Assembly: GCA_017411835.1 (NCBI GenBank)
Contig: JAFQPG010000013.1
Location: forward strand, 124,001 to 188,000
Origin: Ruminococcus sp.
Lineage (GTDB): Bacteria; Bacillota; Clostridia; Oscillospirales; Acutalibacteraceae
Reading direction: 5' to 3'
DNA: 64,000 bases
A program made the position numbers and the translations under genes. Numbering within the stretch: position 1 is the first letter of the stretch; the number at the start of each line of letters is the position of its first letter. This document shows positions 36,105 through 43,893 of the stretch, piece by piece. Under the pieces are notes generated by a model. It was not told the DNA's origin. It did no database searches and saw only the letters and a program-made list of their open reading frames with translations.

Positions 36105-37082
36105 TTATTCCCACTCGATTGTGCCGATTGGCTTTGGAGTGAGGTCTAAAAGAACGCGGTTGATACCGTCAACTTCGTGAGTAATCCTATTTGTAATATG
36201 ATGCAGAATTTCGTATGGAATCTCTTCGATAGTAGCAGTCATAGCATCTTTAGTGTTTACGGCACGAATGATAGCAGGCCAGCCCTCGTATCTCTTGTCG
36301 TCTTTAACGCCAACACTCTTCATATCTGGAACTGCTATAAAATACTGCCAAACCTTAGTAGCAAGGCCGTTTTTGTCAAACTCTTCGCGTAAAATAGCAT
36401 CTGCTTCTCTTAAAGCGTGGAGTCTGTCTCTTGTAATTGCGCCTAAGCATCTAACGCCAAGACCAGGGCCAGGGAATGGCTGGCGGTCAACCATAGAAGC
36501 TGGAAGACCCAAGGCTTTACCAACAACTCTGACCTCGTCTTTATATAAAAGCTTAACCGGCTCAACAAGCTCAAACTGCATTTCTTCAGGTAAGCCACCA
36601 ACATTGTGGTGAGCCTTAACGCCGTCTGATTCAAGAATATCAGGATAAATAGTGCCCTGTGCAAGGAAAGAAATGCCTTCGAGCTTTCTAGCTTCCTCAT
36701 CAAACACCTTGATAAATTCTCCGCCGATAATCTTACGCTTCTTTTCAGGCTCGTCTACACCTTCGAGTAAGTTTAAGAAACGGTCAGTAGCATCAACATA
36801 TACGAGATTAGCATCAAGCTGATTACGGAAAACTTCAATAACCTCTTCGCTCTCGCCTTTTCTCATTAAACCGTGATTCACATGAACACAAACAAGCTGT
36901 TTGCCAATAGCTTTAATTAAAAGTGCAGCAACAACTGAGCTGTCAACGCCACCCGATAAAGCTAAAAGCACTTTTTTATCTCCAACCTGTGCCTGCACCT
37001 CTTTAATCTGCTGCGCAATAAAAGCATCAGCAAGCTGTGGAGTAGTAATTCTTTCCATTGAAGCTGGTCTTACATCACTCAT
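36105..37082 (-). CDS. guaA: GMP synthase ATP-pyrophosphatase subunit without glutaminase domain
   Basis: The 325-residue chain corresponds to the synthetase part of GuaA, which adenylates XMP and aminates it to GMP. Residues 35-50 hold the PP-loop (LLALSGGVDSS), then HVNHGLMRKGE, a lid region, the XMP site QPFPGPGLGVRCLG, and the C-terminal dimerisation domain ending TPKPIGTIEWE. The roughly 190-residue N-terminal class I amidotransferase of normal bacterial GuaA is absent; only a 25-residue leader precedes the PP-loop domain. The ATG has AGGAG upstream, so this is not a frameshifted fragment. It may use free ammonia or a separately encoded GuaAa-type subunit, as in archaea. It follows a CofE-like gene by 35 bases. 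Confidence 0.93.
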   Translation of the reverse strand: MSDVRPASMERITTPQLADAFIAQQIKEVQAQVGDKKVLLALSGGVDSSVVAALLIKAIGKQLVCVHVNHGLMRKGESEEVIEVFRNQLDANLVYVDATDRFLNLLEGVDEPEKKRKIIGGEFIKVFDEEARKLEGISFLAQGTIYPDILESDGVKAHHNVGGLPEEMQFELVEPVKLLYKDEVRVVGKALGLPASMVDRQPFPGPGLGVRCLGAITRDRLHALREADAILREEFDKNGLATKVWQYFIAVPDMKSVGVKDDKRYEGWPAIIRAVNTKDAMTATIEEIPYEILHHITNRITHEVDGINRVLLDLTPKPIGTIEWE

Positions 37083-37117
37083 TTTTACATCTCCTATCTA
37101 TATTCAACAAAATATTA

Positions 37118-38317
37118 TCAGTTTGTATAGTTATCAAAATATCCCTGAACTAAAACCACAGGAGTACCTTTATCGCCAGAGCCACTTGTAAGGTCACAAA
37201 GTGAACCGATAAGGTCTGTAAGCTGTCTAGGAGTAGTGCCCTGAGAAGCCATATTACCGACAAGGTTACCGTCTTTTTCACGAATGCTCTGTGAAATAGC
37301 GGCTTTAAGCTCTTCACCACTAAGGTCTTTAAAATCATTATCAGCAAGATATTTGAGCTTTAATTCATTAGGAGTACCAACTAAACCGTCTGTAAATGCA
37401 GGAGAAACGACCGGGTCAGCAAGCTCCCAGATTTTTCCCTGTGGGTCTTTAAATGCGCCGTCGCCGTAGACCATAACCTCGACATGCTTTCCGGTCTTTT
37501 CTAAAACGTTTTTCTGAATCTCTAAAACTAAAGGCTTGCAATCTCTAGGGAAAAGCTTAACCTTATCCTCAGTAGATTTATTTGAGCCGAGAAGTCCGTA
37601 CTTTTCGTTGCATCCGCTACCATTTACAGGTGCGTTTAAAATATCATCAAGACTGCAAACAACCTTTGCTCCTGCAGCTTTTAAGATACGCTTTGTACGT
37701 GCACGTGTATGGATATCGCAGTTAATGATACAATCAGCATAGTCTAAAATAGCCTTTGGCTGATTAGCAAAGATAATTTCAACCTCTGCGCCACATTCCT
37801 TGATAAGGTCGCCGTAATATGCTACATAGTCCACACCGGTAAATGGGTGCAGATTTTCGCCAAACAGCTCACGATAACGCTCAAGTGTGAGTACATCGCT
37901 ATATGGGTTAACGCCTGCCTCATCAATTTTATCTATGCTTACAAGCTCATTACCAACTTCGTCGGACGGATAGCTGAGCATCAATACAACCTTTTTACAA
38001 CCCTTTGCGATACCTCTCAAACAAATAGCAAAACGGTTTCTTGAAAGAATCGGGAAAATTACACCAACAGTACCGCCACCAAGCTTTTCTTTTACATCAA
38101 TAGCGATATCATTAACACTAGCATAGTTACCCTGTGCTCTGGCAACGATAGACTCAGTAATAGAAATTACATCTCTGTCTCTTAGTTCAAAGCCTTCAAA
38201 CTGAGCAGCCTCAAGCACGCTATCAGTAACAATAGTAGCAAGATTGTCGCCTTCTCTGATGATAGGACATCTGATACCTCTTGATATAGTACCTACTCTA
38301 CGTTCTTTGTTTTCCAT
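37118..38317 (-). CDS. CofE-like ligase (F420-0:L-glutamate ligase family)
   Basis: The 399-residue protein matches the family of F420-0 gamma-glutamyl ligases (PF01996) by its N-terminal half: RGIRCPIIREGDNLATIV, RDRDVISITESIVARAQGN and IFPILSRNRFAICLRGIA. True CofE proteins add glutamate to coenzyme F420 using GTP and are about 250 residues. This one is longer, with an extra C-terminal region (VMVYGDGAFKDPQGKIWE) seen in Firmicute homologues. Such bacteria are not known to make F420, so the real substrate is unknown; a nucleotide-dependent amide ligation is the best guess. It is co-transcribed with the GMP synthase gene from its own promoter. Confidence 0.75.
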   Translation of the reverse strand: MENKERRVGTISRGIRCPIIREGDNLATIVTDSVLEAAQFEGFELRDRDVISITESIVARAQGNYASVNDIAIDVKEKLGGGTVGVIFPILSRNRFAICLRGIAKGCKKVVLMLSYPSDEVGNELVSIDKIDEAGVNPYSDVLTLERYRELFGENLHPFTGVDYVAYYGDLIKECGAEVEIIFANQPKAILDYADCIINCDIHTRARTKRILKAAGAKVVCSLDDILNAPVNGSGCNEKYGLLGSNKSTEDKVKLFPRDCKPLVLEIQKNVLEKTGKHVEVMVYGDGAFKDPQGKIWELADPVVSPAFTDGLVGTPNELKLKYLADNDFKDLSGEELKAAISQSIREKDGNLVGNMASQGTTPRQLTDLIGSLCDLTSGSGDKGTPVVLVQGYFDNYTN

Positions 38318-38359
38318 TTTGATTTCCTTCCTTCTGGTAAGATTTTCTTACAACATATT

Positions 38360-38388
38360 ATTTTATCATACTGATTTTTATATATCAA
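38360..38388 (-). promoter_or_regulatory. SigA-type promoter of cofE-like/guaA unit
   Basis: Minus strand: TTGATA, a 17-base spacer, TAAAAT. About 40 bases upstream of the CofE-like start codon. Confidence 0.65.
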
Positions 38389-38487
38389 TAAAAAATTAAC
38401 TATAATTATCAGATTTTAAAATTTCGCTTTTTTCTTTAGTAAATTTATATACAAGAATTATTTTTTGTTAAAATCGCACTTTAATTC

Positions 38488-38516
38488 TTGATTTCTTAAT
38501 AAAGATGGTGTATAAT
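38488..38516 (+). promoter_or_regulatory. SigA-type promoter of tRNA-Leu
   Basis: TTGATT, a 17-base spacer and perfect TATAAT, ending 12 bases before the first base of the tRNA. Confidence 0.75.
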
Positions 38517-38528
38517 CATTCTTGCTGA

Positions 38529-38615
38529 GCCGGTGTGTCGGAACTGGCAGACGAGACAGACTCAAAATCTGTTGTCAGCAATGGCGTGTGGGTTCGAGTC
38601 CCACCACCGGCACCA
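38529..38615 (+). tRNA. tRNA-Leu, anticodon CAA, CCA encoded
   Basis: A class II tRNA of 87 bases. The acceptor stem GCCGGTG pairs with CACCGGC, followed by A and an encoded CCA. The anticodon stem is ACAGA/TCTGT with loop CTCAAAA, giving anticodon CAA (reads UUG). A long variable arm and the T arm GTGGG-TTCGAGT-CCCAC are present. It is a single-gene unit with its own promoter and terminator. UUG decoding is relevant here because several genes in the window also use TTG as a start codon, though initiation uses the initiator tRNA. Confidence 0.97.
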
Positions 38616-38651
38616 AATCCCGAAAACTTTTGTTTTTGGGATTATTTTTTT
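38616..38651 (+). terminator. Terminator of tRNA-Leu
   Basis: AATCCCGAAAAC pairs with GTTTTTGGGATT across a four-base loop, followed by seven Ts. It begins directly after the encoded CCA. Confidence 0.85.
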
Positions 38652-38671
38652 GCAATTAATTTAAATTAAGA

Positions 38672-38697
38672 AAGGCATCAGAATGCACTGATGCCTT
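38672..38697 (-). terminator. Terminator after rpiB
   Basis: Minus strand: AAGGCATCAG and CTGATGCCTT form a ten-base-pair stem with a six-base loop, followed by a T-rich tail. It lies four bases beyond the rpiB stop. Confidence 0.8.
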
Positions 38698-38701
38698 GTT
38701 T

Positions 38702-39154
38702 TTATATACTAAAATTTTCCTCTTCGATTGCAGTGATCATATCGACACGTCTTGTATGTCTGTCGCCTTCAAATTCAGTATTTATAAATAAATCAGCAAG
38801 CTTTACGGCAGTATCCTCGTCAATGATTCTGCCACCCATACAAATGATATTAGAGTTATTATGTCGGCGTGTCATTTCAGCCATAAACTCGTTAGTGCAT
38901 ACGGCTGCTCTGATGCCCTTAACTTTATTTGCAGCCATAGATATACCAATGCCTGTGCCACAGCAGAGGATACCGAGAGTGTCATCGTTTTCTGTAACGG
39001 CTTTAGCAACCTTATACGCATATAAAGGATAGTCTACACTTTCTTCAGTGTAGCATCCAAAATCGGTAAATTCGACATTTTTAGCTTTAAGATACTCAAT
39101 AACAGCGTTTTTAATATTAAGTCCGCCGTGGTCACAACCAAGTGCAATTTTCAT
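38702..39154 (-). CDS. rpiB: Ribose-5-phosphate isomerase B
   Basis: RpiB interconverts ribose 5-phosphate and ribulose 5-phosphate, supplying ribose for PRPP and so for the nucleotide and histidine pathways around it. The 150-residue LacAB/RpiB-fold protein shows ALGCDHGG at the N-terminus, the active-site cysteine region GILCCGTGIG, and NEFMAEMTRRHNNSN. Length is standard. It directly follows tsaB. Confidence 0.94.
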   Translation of the reverse strand: MKIALGCDHGGLNIKNAVIEYLKAKNVEFTDFGCYTEESVDYPLYAYKVAKAVTENDDTLGILCCGTGIGISMAANKVKGIRAAVCTNEFMAEMTRRHNNSNIICMGGRIIDEDTAVKLADLFINTEFEGDRHTRRVDMITAIEEENFSI

Positions 39155-39865
39155 TTAACTTTCCCCTACTTTCTTATTTCTCTCACGTTCAGCCTGAGAA
39201 GGTCTGAGATATGTCGGCATAATTTCAGCAGCTGACAGCAAGTCATCATTCTTAATATTTTCTAAAGCAGCCAAAGCAACAAAAGAAGCCTTTTGATAAC
39301 GTCTTGCATCAATCGCTAAATTTATGTTTTTATTTTCTAATTCAGAATTAAAGCACAAATGTGCTCCATCGCCCACTACGACAACTTCTTTATCATAAGC
39401 GTTAAGCTCTTGAAGTAAACAGTCAACCTGTATCGCTCTGTCATCGCATAAACGAGTGACTTCTCCATCGTTTATTAAAAACAATGCATTATAAACCTGA
39501 TTGCGTCGCGCATCCATACAGCTACAAATAATAGTATCATTTTTATCAATAAAACTATATGCCATAGATTTTAATGTAGAAACGCTTACACAAGGTTTAT
39601 TAAGCGCCATCGCCATACCTTTTACAACAGATACACCGATTCTGATTCCGGTAAAAGAGCCGGGGCCGGTATTAACCGCAAAGCAGTCGATATCCTCAAG
39701 GGTTGTATTTGTAGAGCTTAGCAGAGCATCTATCATCGGTACAAGAGTCTGGCTGTGGGTAAGCTTTGTGTTAATAAAAAACTCGCCTATAACCTTTTGC
39801 TCGACCATATCATATATACAGACTGATGCGCAAGTAGCCGAAGAATCAAGCGATAATATTTTCAT
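39155..39865 (-). CDS. tsaB: tRNA t6A synthesis protein TsaB
   Basis: TsaB is an inactive ASKHA paralogue of TsaD that helps assemble the complex making N6-threonylcarbamoyladenosine at position 37 of ANN-decoding tRNAs. Visible blocks: [35 protein letters not shown] and MDARRNQVYNALF. I place the start at the ATG at 39863-39865 (236 residues) because family members start at MKIL; an ATG two codons upstream, closer to AAGGA, is equally possible. It overlaps tsaE by 20 bases. The catalytic partner tsaD is not in the window. Confidence 0.88.
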   Translation of the reverse strand: MKILSLDSSATCASVCIYDMVEQKVIGEFFINTKLTHSQTLVPMIDALLSSTNTTLEDIDCFAVNTGPGSFTGIRIGVSVVKGMAMALNKPCVSVSTLKSMAYSFIDKNDTIICSCMDARRNQVYNALFLINDGEVTRLCDDRAIQVDCLLQELNAYDKEVVVVGDGAHLCFNSELENKNINLAIDARRYQKASFVALAALENIKNDDLLSAAEIMPTYLRPSQAERERNKKVGES

Positions 39866-40286
39866 AATCATCAAGTCCTTCAATAGTAAAAATTCTTACA
39901 TTTTCATCGTCACTTTTTTCAATCTTAATACGTATAGCCTTATCATCAAGAGCATACTCGATGTTTTCGCTCCATTCAATAACAATAACACCGTTATCAA
40001 GATAATCATAAAAACCAGTTGAGTACAAGTCATCTTCGCTAGTTATTCGATACATATCAAAATGATAAATATTAAACTTTGCACTATATTCATTAACTAT
40101 AGCAAAAGTAGGACTGGAAACTCCGCATTTAAATCCAAGTCCTGATGCAAGTCCTCTTGTAAAAGCGGTTTTGCCTGCACCTAAATCACCAAACATAGCA
40201 AGCACTTCAGTACCTTTTAATACAGATGCAATTTTTTTACCAAGCTCTTCAGTTTGATTTACATTTTCAGATACAAATCTAATCAT
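39846..40286 (-). CDS. tsaE: tRNA t6A synthesis ATPase TsaE
   Basis: TsaE is a small P-loop ATPase required to reset the TsaBD complex in t6A synthesis. The 146-residue protein has Walker A in [26 protein letters not shown] and the conserved tryptophan-glutamate block [10 protein letters not shown]. The ATG at 40284-40286 is preferred over an upstream GTG that sits inside the ribosome-site region. It is the first gene of the tsaE-tsaB-rpiB unit. Confidence 0.93.
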   Translation of the reverse strand: MIRFVSENVNQTEELGKKIASVLKGTEVLAMFGDLGAGKTAFTRGLASGLGFKCGVSSPTFAIVNEYSAKFNIYHFDMYRITSEDDLYSTGFYDYLDNGVIVIEWSENIEYALDDKAIRIKIEKSDDENVRIFTIEGLDDYENIIA

Positions 40287-40405
40287 AAGCAACACTTTCT
40301 GATTTTTTTACCCGACTATTTTATCATAAGCAAAGTAAAATATAATGCTCTATAGAAAAAATCAAAAATTTTATTCAAATTTAAATTACATATATGTTAA
40401 AAACC

Positions 40406-40434
40406 TTGATATAAATCAATAATTTTAATATAAT
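40406..40434 (+). promoter_or_regulatory. SigA-type promoter of rodA
   Basis: TTGATA, 17-base spacer, perfect TATAAT, about 35 bases before the TTG start codon. Confidence 0.75.
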
Positions 40435-40469
40435 ACGAGTATAGTTTACATAAACTGGACGGTGAAATT

Positions 40470-41648
40470 TTGAATTCAGTTACCAAAGCTGTAAAAAACT
40501 TCTTTTCAAAAACTGATATCCTGCTTTGGATTTTGACGATAGTAGCAGTTATTTATAGTATTATGCTTATCAGCAGTATGCAAAGGACAAGCGACTATAA
40601 CTACTTAAAATCTCAGTTGATTGCTATTTTTGCAGGTTATGTTTTATCAATAATAATATCAGTAATAGATTATGATAATATTTTAAAAGCATGGTGGCTA
40701 CTAGGTATAGTCGGTATTGTTTTATTGGTTATTGTACTTTTCATAGGTATCAATGTCACCGGTACTGACGATACCGCGTGGATAAGACTACCCGGTGGTT
40801 TTTCATTTCAGCCATCAGAACTGGTTAAAATTATTTTCATCATCACCTTTGCAAAGCATTTGCAGTTTCTAAACAAGAGTGAAAAAATGCACTCTTTATG
40901 GGGAGTTTTATCATTAATTCCGCATATTGCTATCCCTGTGCTACTTGTTCACTTACAAGGTGACGATGGAACTGTGCTTGTGTTTGCTTTTATTTTCCTT
41001 ATTATGACATTTGCAGGTGGCATACAGCTACGATATATTCTTATTATGTTCCTGCTATTATGCACAAGCATACCGATAATATGGACATATTTCTTAAACG
41101 ATGAACATAAAAACCGCTTTATGGCTGTTTTTGATATTGACGGGAACGCAATGACAAACTACGGCTGGCAACAATATCAGGGCAAGGTTTCTATTGCGTC
41201 AGGTGGTTTAGAAGGATATGGACTATACAAAGGTCCTAGAGTAGCGTCAGGCATTGTTCCCGAACAGGAAAACGATTTTATTTTCACGGTTGCCGGCGAG
41301 GAGCTGGGCTTTTTCGGATGCACTTTACTCCTTTTAATACTTCTTTTAATATTAATAAAAATATTAATTGACGGTGGCAAATCTAGAGATAACACAGGAA
41401 CGTATATTTGTGTTGGTGTGTTTTCAATGATTGCTTCTCAAACTGTAATTAATATCGGAATGGTTTTAGGCTTACTACCTGTTGTCGGTATTACGTTACC
41501 GTTTTTCAGTAGTGGCGGTACTTCTATACTTGCAGTACTCCTTGGCATAGGTTTAGTTCAAAGCGTTTACTATCACAAGGACACTATTGAACCTACAGGC
41601 GTACTTAAAAACAAACGATATAAATATTCATACAATTTGTATCAATAA
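40470..41648 (+). CDS. rodA: RodA/FtsW-family peptidoglycan glycosyltransferase
   Basis: A SEDS-family polytopic membrane protein of 392 residues that polymerises lipid II into glycan strands with a class B PBP during elongation. About ten hydrophobic segments are seen. Diagnostic blocks are TAWIRLPGGFSFQPSELVKI, the long extracellular region with YQGKVSIASGGLEGYG and VPEQENDFIFTVAGEELGF, and the C-terminal LPFFSSGGTSI. The pattern fits RodA better than FtsW or SpoVE, but the subfamily is a judgement. Translation starts at TTG 40470, with GGACGGTG upstream and no in-frame ATG nearby. Confidence 0.88.
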   Translation: MNSVTKAVKNFFSKTDILLWILTIVAVIYSIMLISSMQRTSDYNYLKSQLIAIFAGYVLSIIISVIDYDNILKAWWLLGIVGIVLLVIVLFIGINVTGTDDTAWIRLPGGFSFQPSELVKIIFIITFAKHLQFLNKSEKMHSLWGVLSLIPHIAIPVLLVHLQGDDGTVLVFAFIFLIMTFAGGIQLRYILIMFLLLCTSIPIIWTYFLNDEHKNRFMAVFDIDGNAMTNYGWQQYQGKVSIASGGLEGYGLYKGPRVASGIVPEQENDFIFTVAGEELGFFGCTLLLLILLLILIKILIDGGKSRDNTGTYICVGVFSMIASQTVINIGMVLGLLPVVGITLPFFSSGGTSILAVLLGIGLVQSVYYHKDTIEPTGVLKNKRYKYSYNLYQ

Positions 41649-41674
41649 AAAGCACGGTATATACCGTGCTTTTT
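41647..41674. terminator. Bidirectional terminator between rodA and cdaR
   Basis: A 28-base perfect palindrome, AAAAAGCACGGTAT followed directly by its complement, with A and T tracts on both sides. It overlaps the rodA stop and lies just beyond cdaR, serving both convergent genes. Confidence 0.88.
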
Positions 41675-41679
41675 ATTAT

Positions 41680-42951
41680 TTACTTATTTTTGCTTACAGT
41701 AACCATTGCGGTATATTCACCATATACCCAACACTTTTTATATTTTTCGGTAAAATCAAAGCTGAACGAAAGTTCAAGAGATACGTTATCCTTTAGATTT
41801 TCGTCAATCTTATCCGTAAAATCAACCTTACAAATAATATCACTCGAATTCATCTCTTTGATTAATTCTGCTGGACCGCAAACAGTGACATCTATATTAG
41901 TTGTATTAAATACAACAGAATACTTTGTCAAATCAATTTTATCGCTTGAAAAGCTGTTTACAGTAAAGTTTTTACGGTCATAATCAGAACAGTCAACCCT
42001 AACCTTAGCCGTAGTGCTGTTGCTTAAGTTTTTACATCCGTTAGGTAATGAAATATCATAAGTTATTACATTATTTTTATTCAACAAATTAGAAAAATTC
42101 AAAGAACCAATAGTGATTTCGCCGTCTTCAATGCTATCAAGAACGCTTTGTTCAGCAGCCACCTTAATTTTGTTAGGCGAAACTCTGATTGCGGGATGCG
42201 ACTTAGGAGCATTAATAGCGTCAACTTTAAGCTTAACTTCGAGTATAGGCAAAGCATTTAAAGTTGCTTTAACAGATTCAACAGATACAGTAGACATCTT
42301 AAGATTCAACTTTTCGCCATCTGCATTTAAGAAAACGAGATCAAAATTACCGGAAGTCGCACTGCTGACAGAACCTTCTAAAGTTCCTTGAACAACGACC
42401 TTATCGATAGATGAGACTTCGGTTTCAGGACCGCTTACAGTAACAACGGTTTCTGACAAGGAAGAATTTGCATAATATCCTTCCTCAACCTTATAGACAA
42501 GCTCATCAACAATAGTAAACTCTTTTTCTTTATACTTATCAACGTAAACAGTAATATTAGATGGAGTAACGTTCGAAGCGAAGCTGTAATTCGTTTTAAC
42601 GCTATTCTTCTTCGCAGATAATTCAAGCGTATACGGGCCCGGTGCAATAATAGAATTAGATTGCAAGGCAACGACCTGAATATCAGATGGTGAAAGTGAA
42701 CCAACAGTGATTCTGTTACCGGTTACCTCGACAGATGCAATAACATCTTCGGCGCCAAAAACCTCAAGACCATCGTCAATAGCCTCCTGTGGTAAGTCGA
42801 TAGTAACAGGTATATTAGAAATCGTTACATTGCTTTCTGTCTGAGAGTTTGCATTAATAACAAACCAAATAGCAAAAGCAATAACCATCGACAAAACAAA
42901 TAAGGTAATGTCATTAGAAAGGAAACGTCTGAACTTAGAATTACTCTTCAT
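41680..42951 (-). CDS. cdaR: YbbR-domain protein CdaR, regulator of CdaA
   Basis: A 423-residue protein with one N-terminal membrane segment (about residues 14-34, FVLSMVIAFAIWFVINA) and a long extracellular part made of YbbR repeats (for example SNIPVTIDLPQEA, VVQGTLEGS). CdaR binds the diadenylate cyclase CdaA and modulates cyclic-di-AMP synthesis. I put the start at the ATG at 42949-42951, inside the end of cdaA, with AGGGAG upstream; a far longer frame is just read-through into cdaA. The usual third gene, glmM, is not here: a terminator and convergent rodA follow instead. Confidence 0.88.
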   Translation of the reverse strand: MKSNSKFRRFLSNDITLFVLSMVIAFAIWFVINANSQTESNVTISNIPVTIDLPQEAIDDGLEVFGAEDVIASVEVTGNRITVGSLSPSDIQVVALQSNSIIAPGPYTLELSAKKNSVKTNYSFASNVTPSNITVYVDKYKEKEFTIVDELVYKVEEGYYANSSLSETVVTVSGPETEVSSIDKVVVQGTLEGSVSSATSGNFDLVFLNADGEKLNLKMSTVSVESVKATLNALPILEVKLKVDAINAPKSHPAIRVSPNKIKVAAEQSVLDSIEDGEITIGSLNFSNLLNKNNVITYDISLPNGCKNLSNSTTAKVRVDCSDYDRKNFTVNSFSSDKIDLTKYSVVFNTTNIDVTVCGPAELIKEMNSSDIICKVDFTDKIDENLKDNVSLELSFSFDFTEKYKKCWVYGEYTAMVTVSKNK

Positions 42952-43825
42952 CATCCTTCTCCCTTCTGCTCTTAAATAATATAGTAAAGAGGTCTTGTTT
43001 CTCTCCGTCAGCAGGAATGATAAGCTCGTTAAGCTTATCAGAAAGCTCTTTTCTATCGAGTTCACGAATAAGTTTTCCTGAAACTGCAACAGAAATAATA
43101 CCTGTTTCTTCAGAAACTACTACAATAACAGCATCAGATTCCTCACTCATACCAAGCGCAGCGCGGTGGCGTGTGCCGAGTGCAGAATTAAGTCTATTAT
43201 TATCAGTAAGTGGTAAAATACATCCAGCAGATAAAATCTTGCCCTCACGAATTATACAAGCACCGTCGTGCAAAGGAGCTTTATTAAAGAAAATATTACC
43301 TAAAAGTGCAACGGAAGTATCGCTGTTTAACTCTGTGCCGGTAGCTGCAATTTCAGAAAGCATAGTATTTCGCTCTATAACAATAAGCGCACCGGTCTTC
43401 GAACGACTGAAATCATATGTCGCATCAGCAATATCGCTTATAGCTTTCGCCCATATTGCGGTAGTGTCATCACTTTTAGCTGCAATGCTGGAGAAAATAT
43501 TATTTTTAGAAATATTACTACGTCCTAAATGCTCAAGTGCTCTTCTAAGCTCAGGCTGGAACACAATAACAAGAATGATAACAGCGAACTCAAAAAGGGT
43601 AGTTAATATTACATTAACCATAGTAAGGTCAAATATCGCAGAAACCGCATAGCCAACAAGCAAAACAATCAAACCTTTTACAAGCTGAGCCGCTCTTGTT
43701 TGTCTAAGCAGTTTAAAAAGGCTATATATGATAATAGATACTAAGATAATATCAACAGCATCGCTAAAGCGAAACGTCTTTAAGATAGCACTAATCGTTT
43801 CAAACCAACTTGATAAAAAGCCCAT
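42941..43825 (-). CDS. cdaA: Diadenylate cyclase CdaA (c-di-AMP synthase)
   Basis: CdaA makes cyclic di-AMP from two ATP at the membrane, controlling potassium, osmotic balance and wall homeostasis. The 294-residue protein has three N-terminal hydrophobic helices, then a DAC domain with the DGA motif in PLHDGACII and the RHR motif in LGTRHRAALGMSEESDA. The ATG at 43823-43825 has GGGAGG six bases upstream; an earlier in-frame ATG adds MQGRKY without a good site. It precedes and overlaps cdaR by 11 bases. Confidence 0.95.
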   Translation of the reverse strand: MGFLSSWFETISAILKTFRFSDAVDIILVSIIIYSLFKLLRQTRAAQLVKGLIVLLVGYAVSAIFDLTMVNVILTTLFEFAVIILVIVFQPELRRALEHLGRSNISKNNIFSSIAAKSDDTTAIWAKAISDIADATYDFSRSKTGALIVIERNTMLSEIAATGTELNSDTSVALLGNIFFNKAPLHDGACIIREGKILSAGCILPLTDNNRLNSALGTRHRAALGMSEESDAVIVVVSEETGIISVAVSGKLIRELDRKELSDKLNELIIPADGEKQDLFTILFKSRREKDDEE

Positions 43826-43853
43826 ATACTTCCTCCCTTGCATACTTTCTTAT

Positions 43854-43882
43854 ATTTTATCACACATCTTAGTTCATTTCAA
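43854..43882 (-). promoter_or_regulatory. SigA-type promoter of cdaA-cdaR
   Basis: Minus strand: TTGAAA, 17-base spacer, TAAAAT, located between the end of the cysteine desulfurase gene and cdaA. It gives cdaA-cdaR a separate transcript although the upstream gene runs in the same direction. Confidence 0.65.
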
Positions 43883-43893
43883 CTTTAATATCA

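Noticed and set aside
41680-43089. Longer cdaR protein starting at 43089
   Set aside because: The extra 46 residues are read-through of the cdaA coding region in another frame; a ribosome site and membrane segment support the start at 42951.
43017-43652. 211-residue open frame antisense to cdaA
   Set aside because: Low-complexity Ser/Ile-rich translation opposite the conserved DAC domain, with no supporting start signal.
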